NCBI GenBank assembly: GCA_964471325.1
Contig: CAYYFL010000004.1
Span: forward strand, 57,325-121,324
From: Velamenicoccus sp964471325
Lineage (GTDB): Bacteria; Omnitrophota; Gorgyraeia; Velamenicoccales; Velamenicoccaceae
Reading direction: 5' to 3'
DNA length: 64,000 nt
Below the pieces are notes generated by a model. The model had not been told where the DNA came from, searched no databases, and was given only the letters and a program-made list of their open reading frames with translations. Position numbers and translations under genes: made by a program. Of this stretch, positions 41,463-49,489 are shown one piece after another; position 1 is the stretch's first letter, and each line of letters begins with the position of its first letter.

Positions 41463-43066
41463 CGCTTCTGACCCCTTTTGTTCCTGAAGAACGCCCGATA
41501 GACTTCTCCAACCATAACCAACGCCAATATCAAAAGGACAACGCTCAATCCTGCCAAAAGATACTGCCCGCTTCTAAGATACGACAAATATTGGATCCCC
41601 AGGGCCGCCACCGTCGTCAGAAACATAAAAATAGCCGGCACAAGCGTATAACCTGTCGGCTTCTTCTTCATCAAAAACCAAAGGCTGGCGACAAATAACG
41701 CCAGCGCCGCCACAAGCTGATTGGACGCTCCGAAAATAGGCCATATCCGGCTCCAGGCCCCGGAAAACGCCAAAATGCCGGCAACGGCGACAACGATCAA
41801 CGTCGAAACAAACCTGTTCGACAATCCCGTCAATTCCTGGGTAATATACCGGCAAACGCGTGTCGCCGTGTCCAGCGTCGTCAATATGAACGCATTCAAG
41901 ATCATCACGGCGATATAGAGGCCGTAGTCCCCGAAGAAAACGCGCGTCAAACCGGTATACCCGGTCCCAAACAGACAGATGGGTCCCTGGTCTTTGAACA
42001 ATAAACAAAGATCTTGCTGGGTCTTTCCAGGGATGCCGCTGACAACGGCCAAAACAGCGATCAAGGCCACCAGCCCCTCGGCCACCATGGCGCCATAGCC
42101 GATTTTCCTGCCATGGCGTTCGCTGGCCAGCTGTTTTGATGTCGTGCCGCTGGCGATAATCGCATGGAAGCCGGAAATTGCGCCGCAGGCGATCGTCACG
42201 CACATCATCGGCCACAACGCCCCCTGGGACGTCTGCCAGGAAATAAAAGCCGACTGCGTGATGACCGGCCGCGAGACCACCAGTCCCAGAAGCCCCATCC
42301 CCGCGCCGAAAAGCAAAAGAAAACTGCACAAATAATCGCGCGGCTGCAGAAGGATATTGACCGGCGTGACGGACGCCGCAAAACAATAAACCAACAAAAC
42401 TATCAGCCAAACAACATAGGCTTGGCCGCCGACATCAATGGGAACATATTTCCCGAGAAATAATAAGCCAGCCAAAAACAACAGGCCCAACACCGTCGAA
42501 AACGTCAAATTCGCCTTGCGGACATACATGAGATAACCCGTCAAAATAGCGACCGGGATAAGACCAAGGGACGACAAGACGATCTTCTTCTCTGCAATGA
42601 ATGTCTTGGCGCACAGATCCGCAAACACGGCGATCACAAGGATCAGAGTCAACCATACAAAGACAGAGAATATCAGGCGCGCTTTGCGCGAGACGACCGT
42701 TGCCGAAACTTCAGCCACGGAAGCCCCTTCTTCGCGCACGGAGATCATGAGCGCCGCAAAATCATGCACTCCGCCCACAAGGACCGTTCCCAGGACGATC
42801 CAAACGACCGACGGAAACCAGCCCCACCAGATACACCCGATCACAGGGCCGATGATCGGACCGGCGCCGGCAATGGAAGAAAAATGGTGGCCGAACAGAA
42901 CAAGCCAGTTTTTGGCAGGAACATAATCCACGCCGTCGAACTTTTTGACGGCGGGCGTCTCCCTTCGAGGGTCGATAGGAAAAAGCCCTGCAATGCGGCC
43001 GCCGTATACAAAATACCCCAGCGCAAAAACCGCCAGACATCCGAGCAAAACAACCAAAGAACTCAT
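41459..43066 (-). CDS. cstA: Carbon starvation protein A (CstA-type transporter)
   Basis: A 535-residue polytopic membrane protein, peptide or pyruvate transporter in studied members. Conserved blocks are FDGVDYVPAKNWLVLFGHHF, SIAGAGPIIGPVIG, GGVHDFAALMISVR, GFHAIIASGTTSKQL and LDTATRVCRYITQEL. It is shorter than E. coli CstA (about 700), as in many bacteria. It sits between lysC and the ApgM-like gene with 4-nt overlaps on both sides, so it is co-translated with amino-acid genes. A nutrient-uptake role is inferred. Confidence 0.93.
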   Translation of the reverse strand: MSSLVVLLGCLAVFALGYFVYGGRIAGLFPIDPRRETPAVKKFDGVDYVPAKNWLVLFGHHFSSIAGAGPIIGPVIGCIWWGWFPSVVWIVLGTVLVGGVHDFAALMISVREEGASVAEVSATVVSRKARLIFSVFVWLTLILVIAVFADLCAKTFIAEKKIVLSSLGLIPVAILTGYLMYVRKANLTFSTVLGLLFLAGLLFLGKYVPIDVGGQAYVVWLIVLLVYCFAASVTPVNILLQPRDYLCSFLLLFGAGMGLLGLVVSRPVITQSAFISWQTSQGALWPMMCVTIACGAISGFHAIIASGTTSKQLASERHGRKIGYGAMVAEGLVALIAVLAVVSGIPGKTQQDLCLLFKDQGPICLFGTGYTGLTRVFFGDYGLYIAVMILNAFILTTLDTATRVCRYITQELTGLSNRFVSTLIVVAVAGILAFSGAWSRIWPIFGASNQLVAALALFVASLWFLMKKKPTGYTLVPAIFMFLTTVAALGIQYLSYLRSGQYLLAGLSVVLLILALVMVGEVYRAFFRNKRGQKR

Positions 43067-44256
43067 TTTAAGAATACTTCCATCAGTTGATGGCCCTCGA
43101 AATGAACCTCGCTCTTGCGGGCCTCTTCCTCCGTGAACCTCTCAAAACCGTTTTTGGCGATCCCCTGACCCATCATCGTCATGCACACCCGATCTGCGAC
43201 GTGCTTGCGCAGCTCGACGGGTGTCGCATGATCCGGCAAAACCATCAGACGCCAACCATTCCCGGAGGATTTGAAATGATCCAGAATCGTCCCCACGACC
43301 AATTTATCGAACCGCTCGATACAGGCGATCTTGTTACGCAGATCGCCGTTGTGGCCCGCCTCGTCGGTAGCCTCCACGTGGATAAAAACAAAATCCAGGC
43401 GCTCCAGGGCTTTTAGACCTGCTTCAGCTTTCCCCGTATAATTCGTATCGTAGTAGCCCGTCGCCCCCTCCACGTTGATCACCTCAAGGCCGATCAGTTT
43501 ACCGATCCCCTTGATAAGATCAACGGCTGAGATCACCGCGCCGGTCACGCCGTACTTCTGGCGGAACAGAGGCATCTGGCTCTTTTGCCCCTGCCCCCAT
43601 AACCAGATCATGTTGGCCGGGTTCTCGTGCAAGTCAAGCCTCACCCTGTTGATCTCATGACGCGAAAGGACGTCTTTGGACTTCTCCATCAGCTCGAGAA
43701 GGACTTGCGCGCCCTTGCCTTTCGGTATGTGCCTGCGGATGGGCTCGCCCAGGATATCATGAGGAGGTGCGCATAGGCACCGGCTCAATTCTTCCACGGG
43801 ATATCCCCGAAGCACGGCCAAATGTCTGTAGCTGACGCCCGGATAAAACCTGACGGCATCGGAACCCAACCCCCTGTTCAACTCCTGGATAAGGACGGAG
43901 GCCTCGTGAGTAGAGATATGCCCCGCACTGTAATCGGCCATCTTTTCGTCGGCAATCGTCACGAGATTGCAGCGGAAGGCGACATCCTGCGCCGTTAAAT
44001 CGACGCCGAGATGGGCGGCTTCCAGCGGAGCGCGCCCGGAATAGAACTCCCTAGGATCATAGCCGATGATGGAAAGATTGGCGACATCCGAGGCAGGGGC
44101 CATGCGGTCAGGAATGGTCGTCACCTGGGCAAGGAGCCCGTTCTTGACGACATAATCCATGTTCGGCGTCTCCGCCACTTCCAGCGGAGTCTTGCCGCCT
44201 AATTTTTCGACGGGATAATCAGCCATCCCGTCCGGGACAAGCACGATATATTTCAT
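43063..44256 (-). CDS. ApgM-family phosphotransferase/mutase, likely homoserine kinase
   Basis: 397 residues of the archaeal-type, cofactor-independent phosphoglycerate mutase family (alkaline-phosphatase fold). Metal and Ser motifs: VLVPDGMADYP, PASDVANLSIIGYDP, HVEATDEAGHNGD and VLPDHATPVELRKH. A branch of this family has been proposed to act as homoserine kinase. Here it lies in one unit with homoserine dehydrogenase, threonine synthase and aspartate kinase, while no ThrB is visible. Homoserine phosphorylation is therefore my preferred function, with glycolytic mutase the alternative. Confidence 0.85.
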   Translation of the reverse strand: MKYIVLVPDGMADYPVEKLGGKTPLEVAETPNMDYVVKNGLLAQVTTIPDRMAPASDVANLSIIGYDPREFYSGRAPLEAAHLGVDLTAQDVAFRCNLVTIADEKMADYSAGHISTHEASVLIQELNRGLGSDAVRFYPGVSYRHLAVLRGYPVEELSRCLCAPPHDILGEPIRRHIPKGKGAQVLLELMEKSKDVLSRHEINRVRLDLHENPANMIWLWGQGQKSQMPLFRQKYGVTGAVISAVDLIKGIGKLIGLEVINVEGATGYYDTNYTGKAEAGLKALERLDFVFIHVEATDEAGHNGDLRNKIACIERFDKLVVGTILDHFKSSGNGWRLMVLPDHATPVELRKHVADRVCMTMMGQGIAKNGFERFTEEEARKSEVHFEGHQLMEVFLK

Positions 44257-44308
44257 CAGCAGTCCTGCAAAGACGGATCCTGTGCCGGACGTCGCGGTTC
44301 CGGTGCAG

Positions 44309-44956
44309 TCATGCCATCTTCTCTTTTAAAATCTTGAACAACGACGCCGCCAGCGCCCGCTTGGACGAGGACTTAGCCAGGATGTTCTCTGAGCCGAGGA
44401 TAAAGCCCCTGTAATGACCGCCCTCAAACCTGTTGGCGACAACAAGATCTGCCGACGCCTTTTTCATCGCCTCCAGAGACCTCTTGAGCAAGACAGCGTC
44501 CGTCACTTTTCCTTCCAGCTTGAACATAACAAGAAACGCCTTCGGGTTCAGGCGCCTCATCAGATCGACCAGCTTCGGCGCTGGAGTGAGGCGCAAAATC
44601 AGCTGAACGCTTCCCGAAGATATCTTCCCAGGCACGGGTTTCATCAGATAATCGCTCACTGCTGCGGCATGGAGGACAATATCGTATTGCTTGCGCGAAA
44701 GCGCTGAAGAAATCAATCTCGCCAGTTCATCGAAATACTTAAAACGTTCCACGCGCATGCCCTTCAGCGGCTCGCGGTAAGTGACAGGCCCCAGGATCAC
44801 ATCGACATCCATGCCGCAGGCCTGCGCCTCTTTGGCCAAGAGCGTCCCCATTTCCCCCGAAGAGGTATTGCTGATCACGCGCACATCATCAATAGGCACC
44901 CATGTCGGCCCGGCTGTGATCAGGATCTTTTTTCCGGCTAAAGCATGCCGCTTCAT
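44309..44956 (-). CDS. coaB: Phosphopantothenoylcysteine synthetase domain protein (CoaB)
   Basis: 215 residues, matching only the C-terminal (CoaB) half of the usual CoaBC protein. The N-terminal TAGPTWVPIDDVRVISN and NTSSGEMG motifs, HAAAVSDY and ANRFEGG are typical. The decarboxylase half (CoaC) is not adjacent and must be encoded elsewhere. It overlaps the thrC stop by 4 nt, so it is embedded in the threonine operon although it works in CoA synthesis. Confidence 0.9.
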   Translation of the reverse strand: MKRHALAGKKILITAGPTWVPIDDVRVISNTSSGEMGTLLAKEAQACGMDVDVILGPVTYREPLKGMRVERFKYFDELARLISSALSRKQYDIVLHAAAVSDYLMKPVPGKISSGSVQLILRLTPAPKLVDLMRRLNPKAFLVMFKLEGKVTDAVLLKRSLEAMKKASADLVVANRFEGGHYRGFILGSENILAKSSSKRALAASLFKILKEKMA

Positions 44957-46026
44957 CGCGAAAACCCCATTTCTTTCAAGATCGCCTTCAAATCCGCCTT
45001 CAGGACTTTCGGTCTTTTGATGGAAGCAATGGCCCGGTCGGGATCTTTAAGACCGTGGCCTGTCAAGATACACACAACGGTCGCCGCGCGCCCTGTAACG
45101 CCCTCCTGGCGAAAATACCCGGACCGGGAGAGCTTCAAGATACCGGCGACAGACGCCGCAGATGCCGGCTCCACAAAAACACCTTCCTTGCCCGCCAAAA
45201 GCTTGTAAGCCGAAAGGATCTCGCGGTCCGTCACGGTATCGATGAGTCCTCCGGACTCGTCCCGCGCTGCAACCGCCTGTTTCCAGCTGGCGGGATCGCC
45301 GATCTTGATGGCTGTTGCAATCGTCTTGGGATGTTTGACGGGCTTACCTTTAACAATAGGGGCCGCGCCCGAGGCCTGGAAACCCAGCATCTTCGGCAAG
45401 GTTGCGATCTTGCCTTTGGCATGGTATTCCTTATACCCCTTCCAGTAAGCCGTAATATTCCCTGCGTTCCCGACAGGGATGGCGTGATACGCAGGCGCCC
45501 CCCCCAAGTCATCGCAGATCTCAAAAGATCCCGTCTTCTGACCCTCGATACGGTAGGGATTGACGGAATTCACGAGCGTGATGGGGTACTTGGAAGCAAT
45601 CTCGCGAACGATTCTCAGGGCGTCGTCGAAATTTCCCTTAACAGCCAGGACTTTTGCGCCGTGGATAAGCGCCTGGGCCAATTTACCCATGGCAATGGCA
45701 CCCTCGGGGATAAGCACGACACATTTCATTCCGGCCCGGGCGGCATAGGCCGCGGCAGAAGCGGACGTATTGCCCGTCGAAGCGCAGATGACGACCTCCG
45801 AACCCTCCTCTTTCGCCTTGGAAATCGCCATGGTCATCCCCCGGTCCTTAAAAGAACCCGTGGGGTTCAACCCTTCATATTTGAGGAACACCCGGCATCC
45901 CGTCGCCTGACTCAAGACGACAGAATAGATAAGCGGGGTGTCGCCTTCAAGGAGCGAAACAACGGGTGTCCGGTCCGTCACAGGCAGGAATTCCCTGTAT
46001 TTCTGGATCAATCCCTGATATGCCAT
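44953..46026 (-). CDS. thrC: Threonine synthase
   Basis: PLP enzyme turning O-phosphohomoserine into threonine. 357 residues of the short class. The PLP Lys is in NPTGSFKDRGM, phosphate-binding STGNTSASAAAYAAR follows, and GNAGNITAYWKGY supports the family. It lies 8 nt downstream of hom and overlaps coaB. Its substrate needs a homoserine kinase, which the ApgM-like gene two places downstream may supply. Confidence 0.95.
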   Translation of the reverse strand: MAYQGLIQKYREFLPVTDRTPVVSLLEGDTPLIYSVVLSQATGCRVFLKYEGLNPTGSFKDRGMTMAISKAKEEGSEVVICASTGNTSASAAAYAARAGMKCVVLIPEGAIAMGKLAQALIHGAKVLAVKGNFDDALRIVREIASKYPITLVNSVNPYRIEGQKTGSFEICDDLGGAPAYHAIPVGNAGNITAYWKGYKEYHAKGKIATLPKMLGFQASGAAPIVKGKPVKHPKTIATAIKIGDPASWKQAVAARDESGGLIDTVTDREILSAYKLLAGKEGVFVEPASAASVAGILKLSRSGYFRQEGVTGRAATVVCILTGHGLKDPDRAIASIKRPKVLKADLKAILKEMGFSR

Positions 46027-46034
46027 AGGTCCGC

Positions 46035-47321
46035 CTAAAAACCTTCCATGTGGATCTTGACGGTCTTGCCTTTGACGATCGCCAGCCGGTCGATATTCTC
46101 AAGGGCCTTACGCAAATTCCTCTCAAGAACATTGTGTGTGATCATGACCACGGGGACAAATTTGGCACGCTTGCGCTCTTTCTGGCTGACCTGGGCAATG
46201 CCGATATGGTTTTTACCCAGAATGCCGGAAATTCTGGCAAGGATACCGGGTTTATCAATGGCCATAAAACGCAGATAGTAACGGCTCTGGATCTCATCGA
46301 CGCGCCGGATGCGGCTGACGCGCGCTTCCGCCTTCGCCTTCCGCCGGCCTTCTTCCAGTGCATCGCGTCCAAGATCGACGATGTCGCTGATGACGGCGGA
46401 AGCCGTCGCAGATTGTCCGGCGCCTCTGCCGTAAAACAGCATATCGCCGACCATGTCGCCCTTCAGTAAAATTGCGTTAAAGACGCCGTTCACAACCGCC
46501 AGAGGATGTGCCTTCGGTAAAAGGGTCGGATGAACCCTCGCCTCAAGGCTTTCATGGTCCTTCTTGGCGATAGCCATGGGCTTGATGACAAGCCCCATCT
46601 CCCCCGCATAGCGCACATCCATCTCGGAGATGTCGGAAATGCCTTCCCGTATGACGGCATCCAGAGGGACTACTTTGGAAAATAAAAGATAGCAAAGGAT
46701 GACCAGCTTGTGCGCCGCGTCGATCCCCTCGATATCCAGGCGCGACTGGCGTTCCGCATAACCTTTTTTCTTGGCCAGACTCAATGCCTCTGCAAAGCTC
46801 AAAGACTCCTGCGACATCTTGGACAAGAGGTAATTGGATGTCCCGTTGATGATGCCGTAAAGTGAATCGATGCGGTTGGCGACCAGGCCTTCCTTGAGCG
46901 CCTTGATGATTGGGATGCCGCCGCAGACGGATGCCTCAAACTTGAGCTGCCTGCCGGACTTCGCCGCAACCGAGAGGATATCTTCGATATCGCTGGCCAA
47001 CAATGCCTTGTTGGCTGTCACCACATGTTTTTTGTATTTCAGGGCCTGAAGGATCAATTCCCTGGCCGGATGCTGTCCGCCGATCAATTCAACGACGCAA
47101 TCGATCTTTTCGTTTTTAATGATATCCTGGGGATTCGTCGTAAACAAAGACGGAGGCAGACCGAGCTGGGCGCCTCTTGAACGCCGCACGTCGCAGGCCA
47201 TGACCAAATGCATGTCCACGCCGCTGCGCTCCGCTATAAGCCCCCTCCTGTCCCTCAAGGCCTTAACGACACCGGACCCGATGGTCCCCAACCCGATCAC
47301 TCCGACGCTGATTCTCTTCAC
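46035..47321 (-). CDS. hom: Homoserine dehydrogenase with ACT domain
   Basis: Reduces aspartate semialdehyde to homoserine. 428 residues: Rossmann motif VIGLGTIGSGVVKAL, catalytic region VTANKALLAS, the GIINGTSNYLL loop, then FYGRGAGQSATASAVISDI, and a C-terminal ACT domain (MAIDKPGILARISGILGKNHIGI), as in threonine-regulated enzymes. It is first gene of the hom-thrC-coaB-apgM-cstA-lysC-cimA unit. Confidence 0.96.
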   Translation of the reverse strand: MKRISVGVIGLGTIGSGVVKALRDRRGLIAERSGVDMHLVMACDVRRSRGAQLGLPPSLFTTNPQDIIKNEKIDCVVELIGGQHPARELILQALKYKKHVVTANKALLASDIEDILSVAAKSGRQLKFEASVCGGIPIIKALKEGLVANRIDSLYGIINGTSNYLLSKMSQESLSFAEALSLAKKKGYAERQSRLDIEGIDAAHKLVILCYLLFSKVVPLDAVIREGISDISEMDVRYAGEMGLVIKPMAIAKKDHESLEARVHPTLLPKAHPLAVVNGVFNAILLKGDMVGDMLFYGRGAGQSATASAVISDIVDLGRDALEEGRRKAKAEARVSRIRRVDEIQSRYYLRFMAIDKPGILARISGILGKNHIGIAQVSQKERKRAKFVPVVMITHNVLERNLRKALENIDRLAIVKGKTVKIHMEGF

Positions 47322-47404
47322 GTGTCACCCGTTTTTTAGCTGGAACCCCAAGGGGCTGCCCTCGGCCTATGGCCAGGGCGGGCCCGGGGATTTCTGCGTC
47401 TTGG
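47322..47404. repeat. Short palindromic repeat downstream of DoxX
   Basis: Between DoxX and hom: GGAACCCCAAGGGGC, GCCCTCGGCCTATGGCCAGGGC (palindrome, about 47359-47380) and GGGCCCGGGG. The GGAACCCC edge and the GCCCTCGGCC core tie it to the two repeat families seen elsewhere in the window. Confidence 0.5.
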
Positions 47405-47809
47405 TTAAAAATGGCCGAGCACATACCGGCCGGGCCCTATGAACATGAATCCCAGAAAAACAATCCCGTCCTCAATGGCATGAGAGGCGATCTTTAACCC
47501 GTCGCCATGACGAAAATGCATCGCCGCCGCCACGACCATCACCAGAAAAAGAAAAAGACAAGCCGGCCTGAACAAGATGCCCGTCAAAACACAAAATCCC
47601 CCGAAAACCATCACCGACGCGGCCAGGAACCCCCAAAAGACAAAACCGAAACGGATCCCGACGGCAGATATCGCCTGTCCCACGCCTTCCCAGGAAACCG
47701 GGCCTCCCACAAGTTTCGGCCAGCCGTAATAGACGAACATACACCCGAAGACAAGACGGATAACCAACAAGCCTGCGTCTGCATGCATTGACAACTCACT
47801 CCAGACCAT
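47405..47809 (-). CDS. DoxX-family membrane protein
   Basis: 134 residues with four predicted membrane helices: LLVIRLVFGCMFVYYGWPKL (typical DoxX first helix), then VFWGFLAASVMVFGGFCVLTG, LFLFLVMVVAAAMHF and a last helix before GRYVLGHF. DoxX proteins are linked to thiosulfate:quinone oxidoreductase or oxidative stress complexes, but many, including this isolated one, have no known role. AGGAGGTAGCC precedes the ATG. Confidence 0.85.
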   Translation of the reverse strand: MVWSELSMHADAGLLVIRLVFGCMFVYYGWPKLVGGPVSWEGVGQAISAVGIRFGFVFWGFLAASVMVFGGFCVLTGILFRPACLFLFLVMVVAAAMHFRHGDGLKIASHAIEDGIVFLGFMFIGPGRYVLGHF

Positions 47810-47863
47810 GGCTACCTCCTATGCGCGCCTAACGCTCGTTCAAGTACTCGACCATTTTTCCTA

Positions 47864-48000
47864 TCGGAAAAAAGGAGCGGGTTCCCTGCCTGCCGGCAGG
47901 CAGGGAACCGCTGGCCTCTTGTTCATGACGGCATACCGCGTCGTCAACCGACTCGCTTCAATAGACCTGTCAGGACGCTTTGACCAATGCTTCTGCCGGA
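47864..48000. repeat. Palindromes and broken tRNA-Pro-like copy downstream of tRNA-Pro
   Basis: 47880-47909 is a 30-bp perfect palindrome with no loop (arms GTTCCCTGCCTGCC and its complement). Its flanks, GGAGCGG-GTTC on one side and GAACCGCTGGCC-CTTG on the other, match the T arm of the adjacent tRNA-Pro gene (48023-48099). It therefore looks like a T arm with the palindrome inserted in the loop. Further weak hairpins follow to 48000 (GACGGCATACCGCGTC). No gene is seen. Confidence 0.6.
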
Positions 48001-48022
48001 ATAATCCCGTGCGCTAAAAAAA

Positions 48023-48099
48023 TGGTCGGGGAGAGCGGATTCGAACCGCTGGCCCCTTGAACCCCATTCAAGTGCGCTACCAAACTGCGCTACTCCCCG
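48023..48099 (-). tRNA. tRNA-Pro (anticodon GGG)
   Basis: On the minus strand a full cloverleaf: acceptor CGGGGAG/CTCCCCG, D stem GCGC/GCGC, anticodon stem CTTGA/TCAAG with loop ATGGGGT (anticodon GGG), T stem AGCGG/CCGCT with loop TTCGAAT, and encoded CCA. Near-perfect inverted flanks (GTGCGCTAAAAAAATG before 48025 and CATTTTTTTGCGCAC at 48101-48115) bracket the gene. It lies downstream of gpsA. Confidence 0.95.
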
Positions 48100-48356
48100 T
48101 CATTTTTTTGCGCACGGGGAACCCCATTCCCGCACCTCTTAAAGAGGTGCGGGACTTCCTAAATTTTATATTAAAGAAGGTCGCAAATGCGCTACCTCCG
48201 CCTCGGCCCGCCCTCGGCCTCCGGCCAAGGGCGAGGCCAGGGCGGAAAACTCGAACCACCTTACGAAATTCTTACCAGGGGCGAAATCCGCCAATGTTTT
48301 GGTGGCGGATGCGCCACTCCCCAATCATTTTTTTCAGCACAAAAATCTTCCAACCC
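48100..48356. repeat. Palindromes and tRNA-like fragments upstream of tRNA-Pro
   Basis: Holds a 12-bp perfect stem (CCCGCACCTCTT, 48129-48153), the palindrome CGCCCTCGGCC/GGCCAAGGGCG near 48213-48235 and ATCCGCCA/TTGGCGGAT near 48290. GCGCCACTCCCC plus ATCATTTTTTT (48311-48334) copies the 5' end of tRNA-Pro and its flank (48088-48109) with few changes. Other tRNA-like bits include ACTCGAACC and ACCCCATTCCC. No protein gene is visible. Confidence 0.6.
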
Positions 48357-49358
48357 CTACGCCCCTTCGGGCTTCTTCTTTCTTTCCATCAAATTCCTGA
48401 CGGCCGCCCTCGGATGCGTGTGCTTAAAAAGAACATTATATATCTCCGTGGAGATCGGCATCGACACATGAAATTTTCTGGCCAGCCCGCAGACAGATCG
48501 CGCCGTCAAAACACCCTCAGCCACCATCTTCATGGACGCGAGGATACGTTTTACAGGTTCTCCTTTGCCAATGCGCTCGCCCACGCTGTGATTGCGGCTC
48601 AACGGATTAAAACATGTCGTCACCAGATCTCCCAGGCCTGCAATGCCGGCAAAGGTATCTTTCCTGGCGCCCATGGCCGCCCCCAGCCGCGACATCTCGG
48701 CCAATCCGCGCGCGACGATCGCCGCCTTTGCATTCGTCCCGAAGCCAAGCCCGTCGGAGATACCACAGGCGATGGCAATCACGTTTTTCAAGCTTCCGCC
48801 CAATTCCACGCCCACGGTATCCGGATTGGTGTATATCCTGAACGCCGGCGACATGAACAAATCCTGCGCCTTGCGCATCGCTTCGGCATCCGAAGACGAC
48901 ACGACGGCCGTTGAGGGAATCCCGCGGGCAACCTCTTGGGCGATCGTCGGGCCGGAAAGAACGACAATGCGCCTGCTGGCCCATACCTCCCGGATCACCT
49001 CCGTCATGCGCATAAGAGTGTGGTCTTCGATGCCCTTGATGACGCTGACAACAGGCGTCAGCGGCGCGACAAAGCCCCTGCCGCGCATCAACACATTCCT
49101 GAGATATTTTGAAGGCACCGCCGCCACGACCAATCCGGCACCCTCAAGACATGAAATATCCGCCGTGATATTCAGGCTCCGCGGGATCAGGATCCCCTGA
49201 AGGTAGCGTGGATTTCTCCTGTAGCGGGCCAGATAAAGAGCGTAGTCCTTGAAAGGACTCCACAGGGTTACCGGGAACCCCTTTCGGCAGAGCAGAACAG
49301 AAAGAGTCGTACCCCATCCTCCATCTCCAAGAACAACGATCTTTCCGTTTTTTTTCAT
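48357..49358 (-). CDS. gpsA: Glycerol-3-phosphate dehydrogenase [NAD(P)+]
   Basis: Makes sn-glycerol-3-phosphate for phospholipids. 333 residues with the nucleotide motif VLGDGGWGTTLSVLL (usual GxGxWGTxLA), SVIKGIE, LSGPTIAQEVARGIPS, LGGSLKNVIAIACG with catalytic Lys, and GLGDLVTTCFNPLSRNH. A consensus promoter (49433-49461) lies upstream. The downstream tRNA-Pro is probably co-transcribed. Confidence 0.95.
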   Translation of the reverse strand: MKKNGKIVVLGDGGWGTTLSVLLCRKGFPVTLWSPFKDYALYLARYRRNPRYLQGILIPRSLNITADISCLEGAGLVVAAVPSKYLRNVLMRGRGFVAPLTPVVSVIKGIEDHTLMRMTEVIREVWASRRIVVLSGPTIAQEVARGIPSTAVVSSSDAEAMRKAQDLFMSPAFRIYTNPDTVGVELGGSLKNVIAIACGISDGLGFGTNAKAAIVARGLAEMSRLGAAMGARKDTFAGIAGLGDLVTTCFNPLSRNHSVGERIGKGEPVKRILASMKMVAEGVLTARSVCGLARKFHVSMPISTEIYNVLFKHTHPRAAVRNLMERKKKPEGA

Positions 49359-49432
49359 ATTCTCAACAAAGGCTTTACCTGTTCATTTTAAAATAGTTAC
49401 GTCAAGCGGCCATAAGCGTATTTGAAACAAAT

Positions 49433-49461
49433 ATTTTACATAAAGTGCCCTGTAATGTCAA
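49433..49461 (-). promoter_or_regulatory. Sigma-70-type promoter for gpsA
   Basis: Minus strand: perfect TTGACA (49461-49456), 17-bp spacer, TAAAAT (49438-49433). About 75 bp before the gpsA ATG and 30 bp after the patatin gene stop. Confidence 0.8.
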
Positions 49462-49489
49462 TATATTCATGCATATGGAGCCGACCCGG

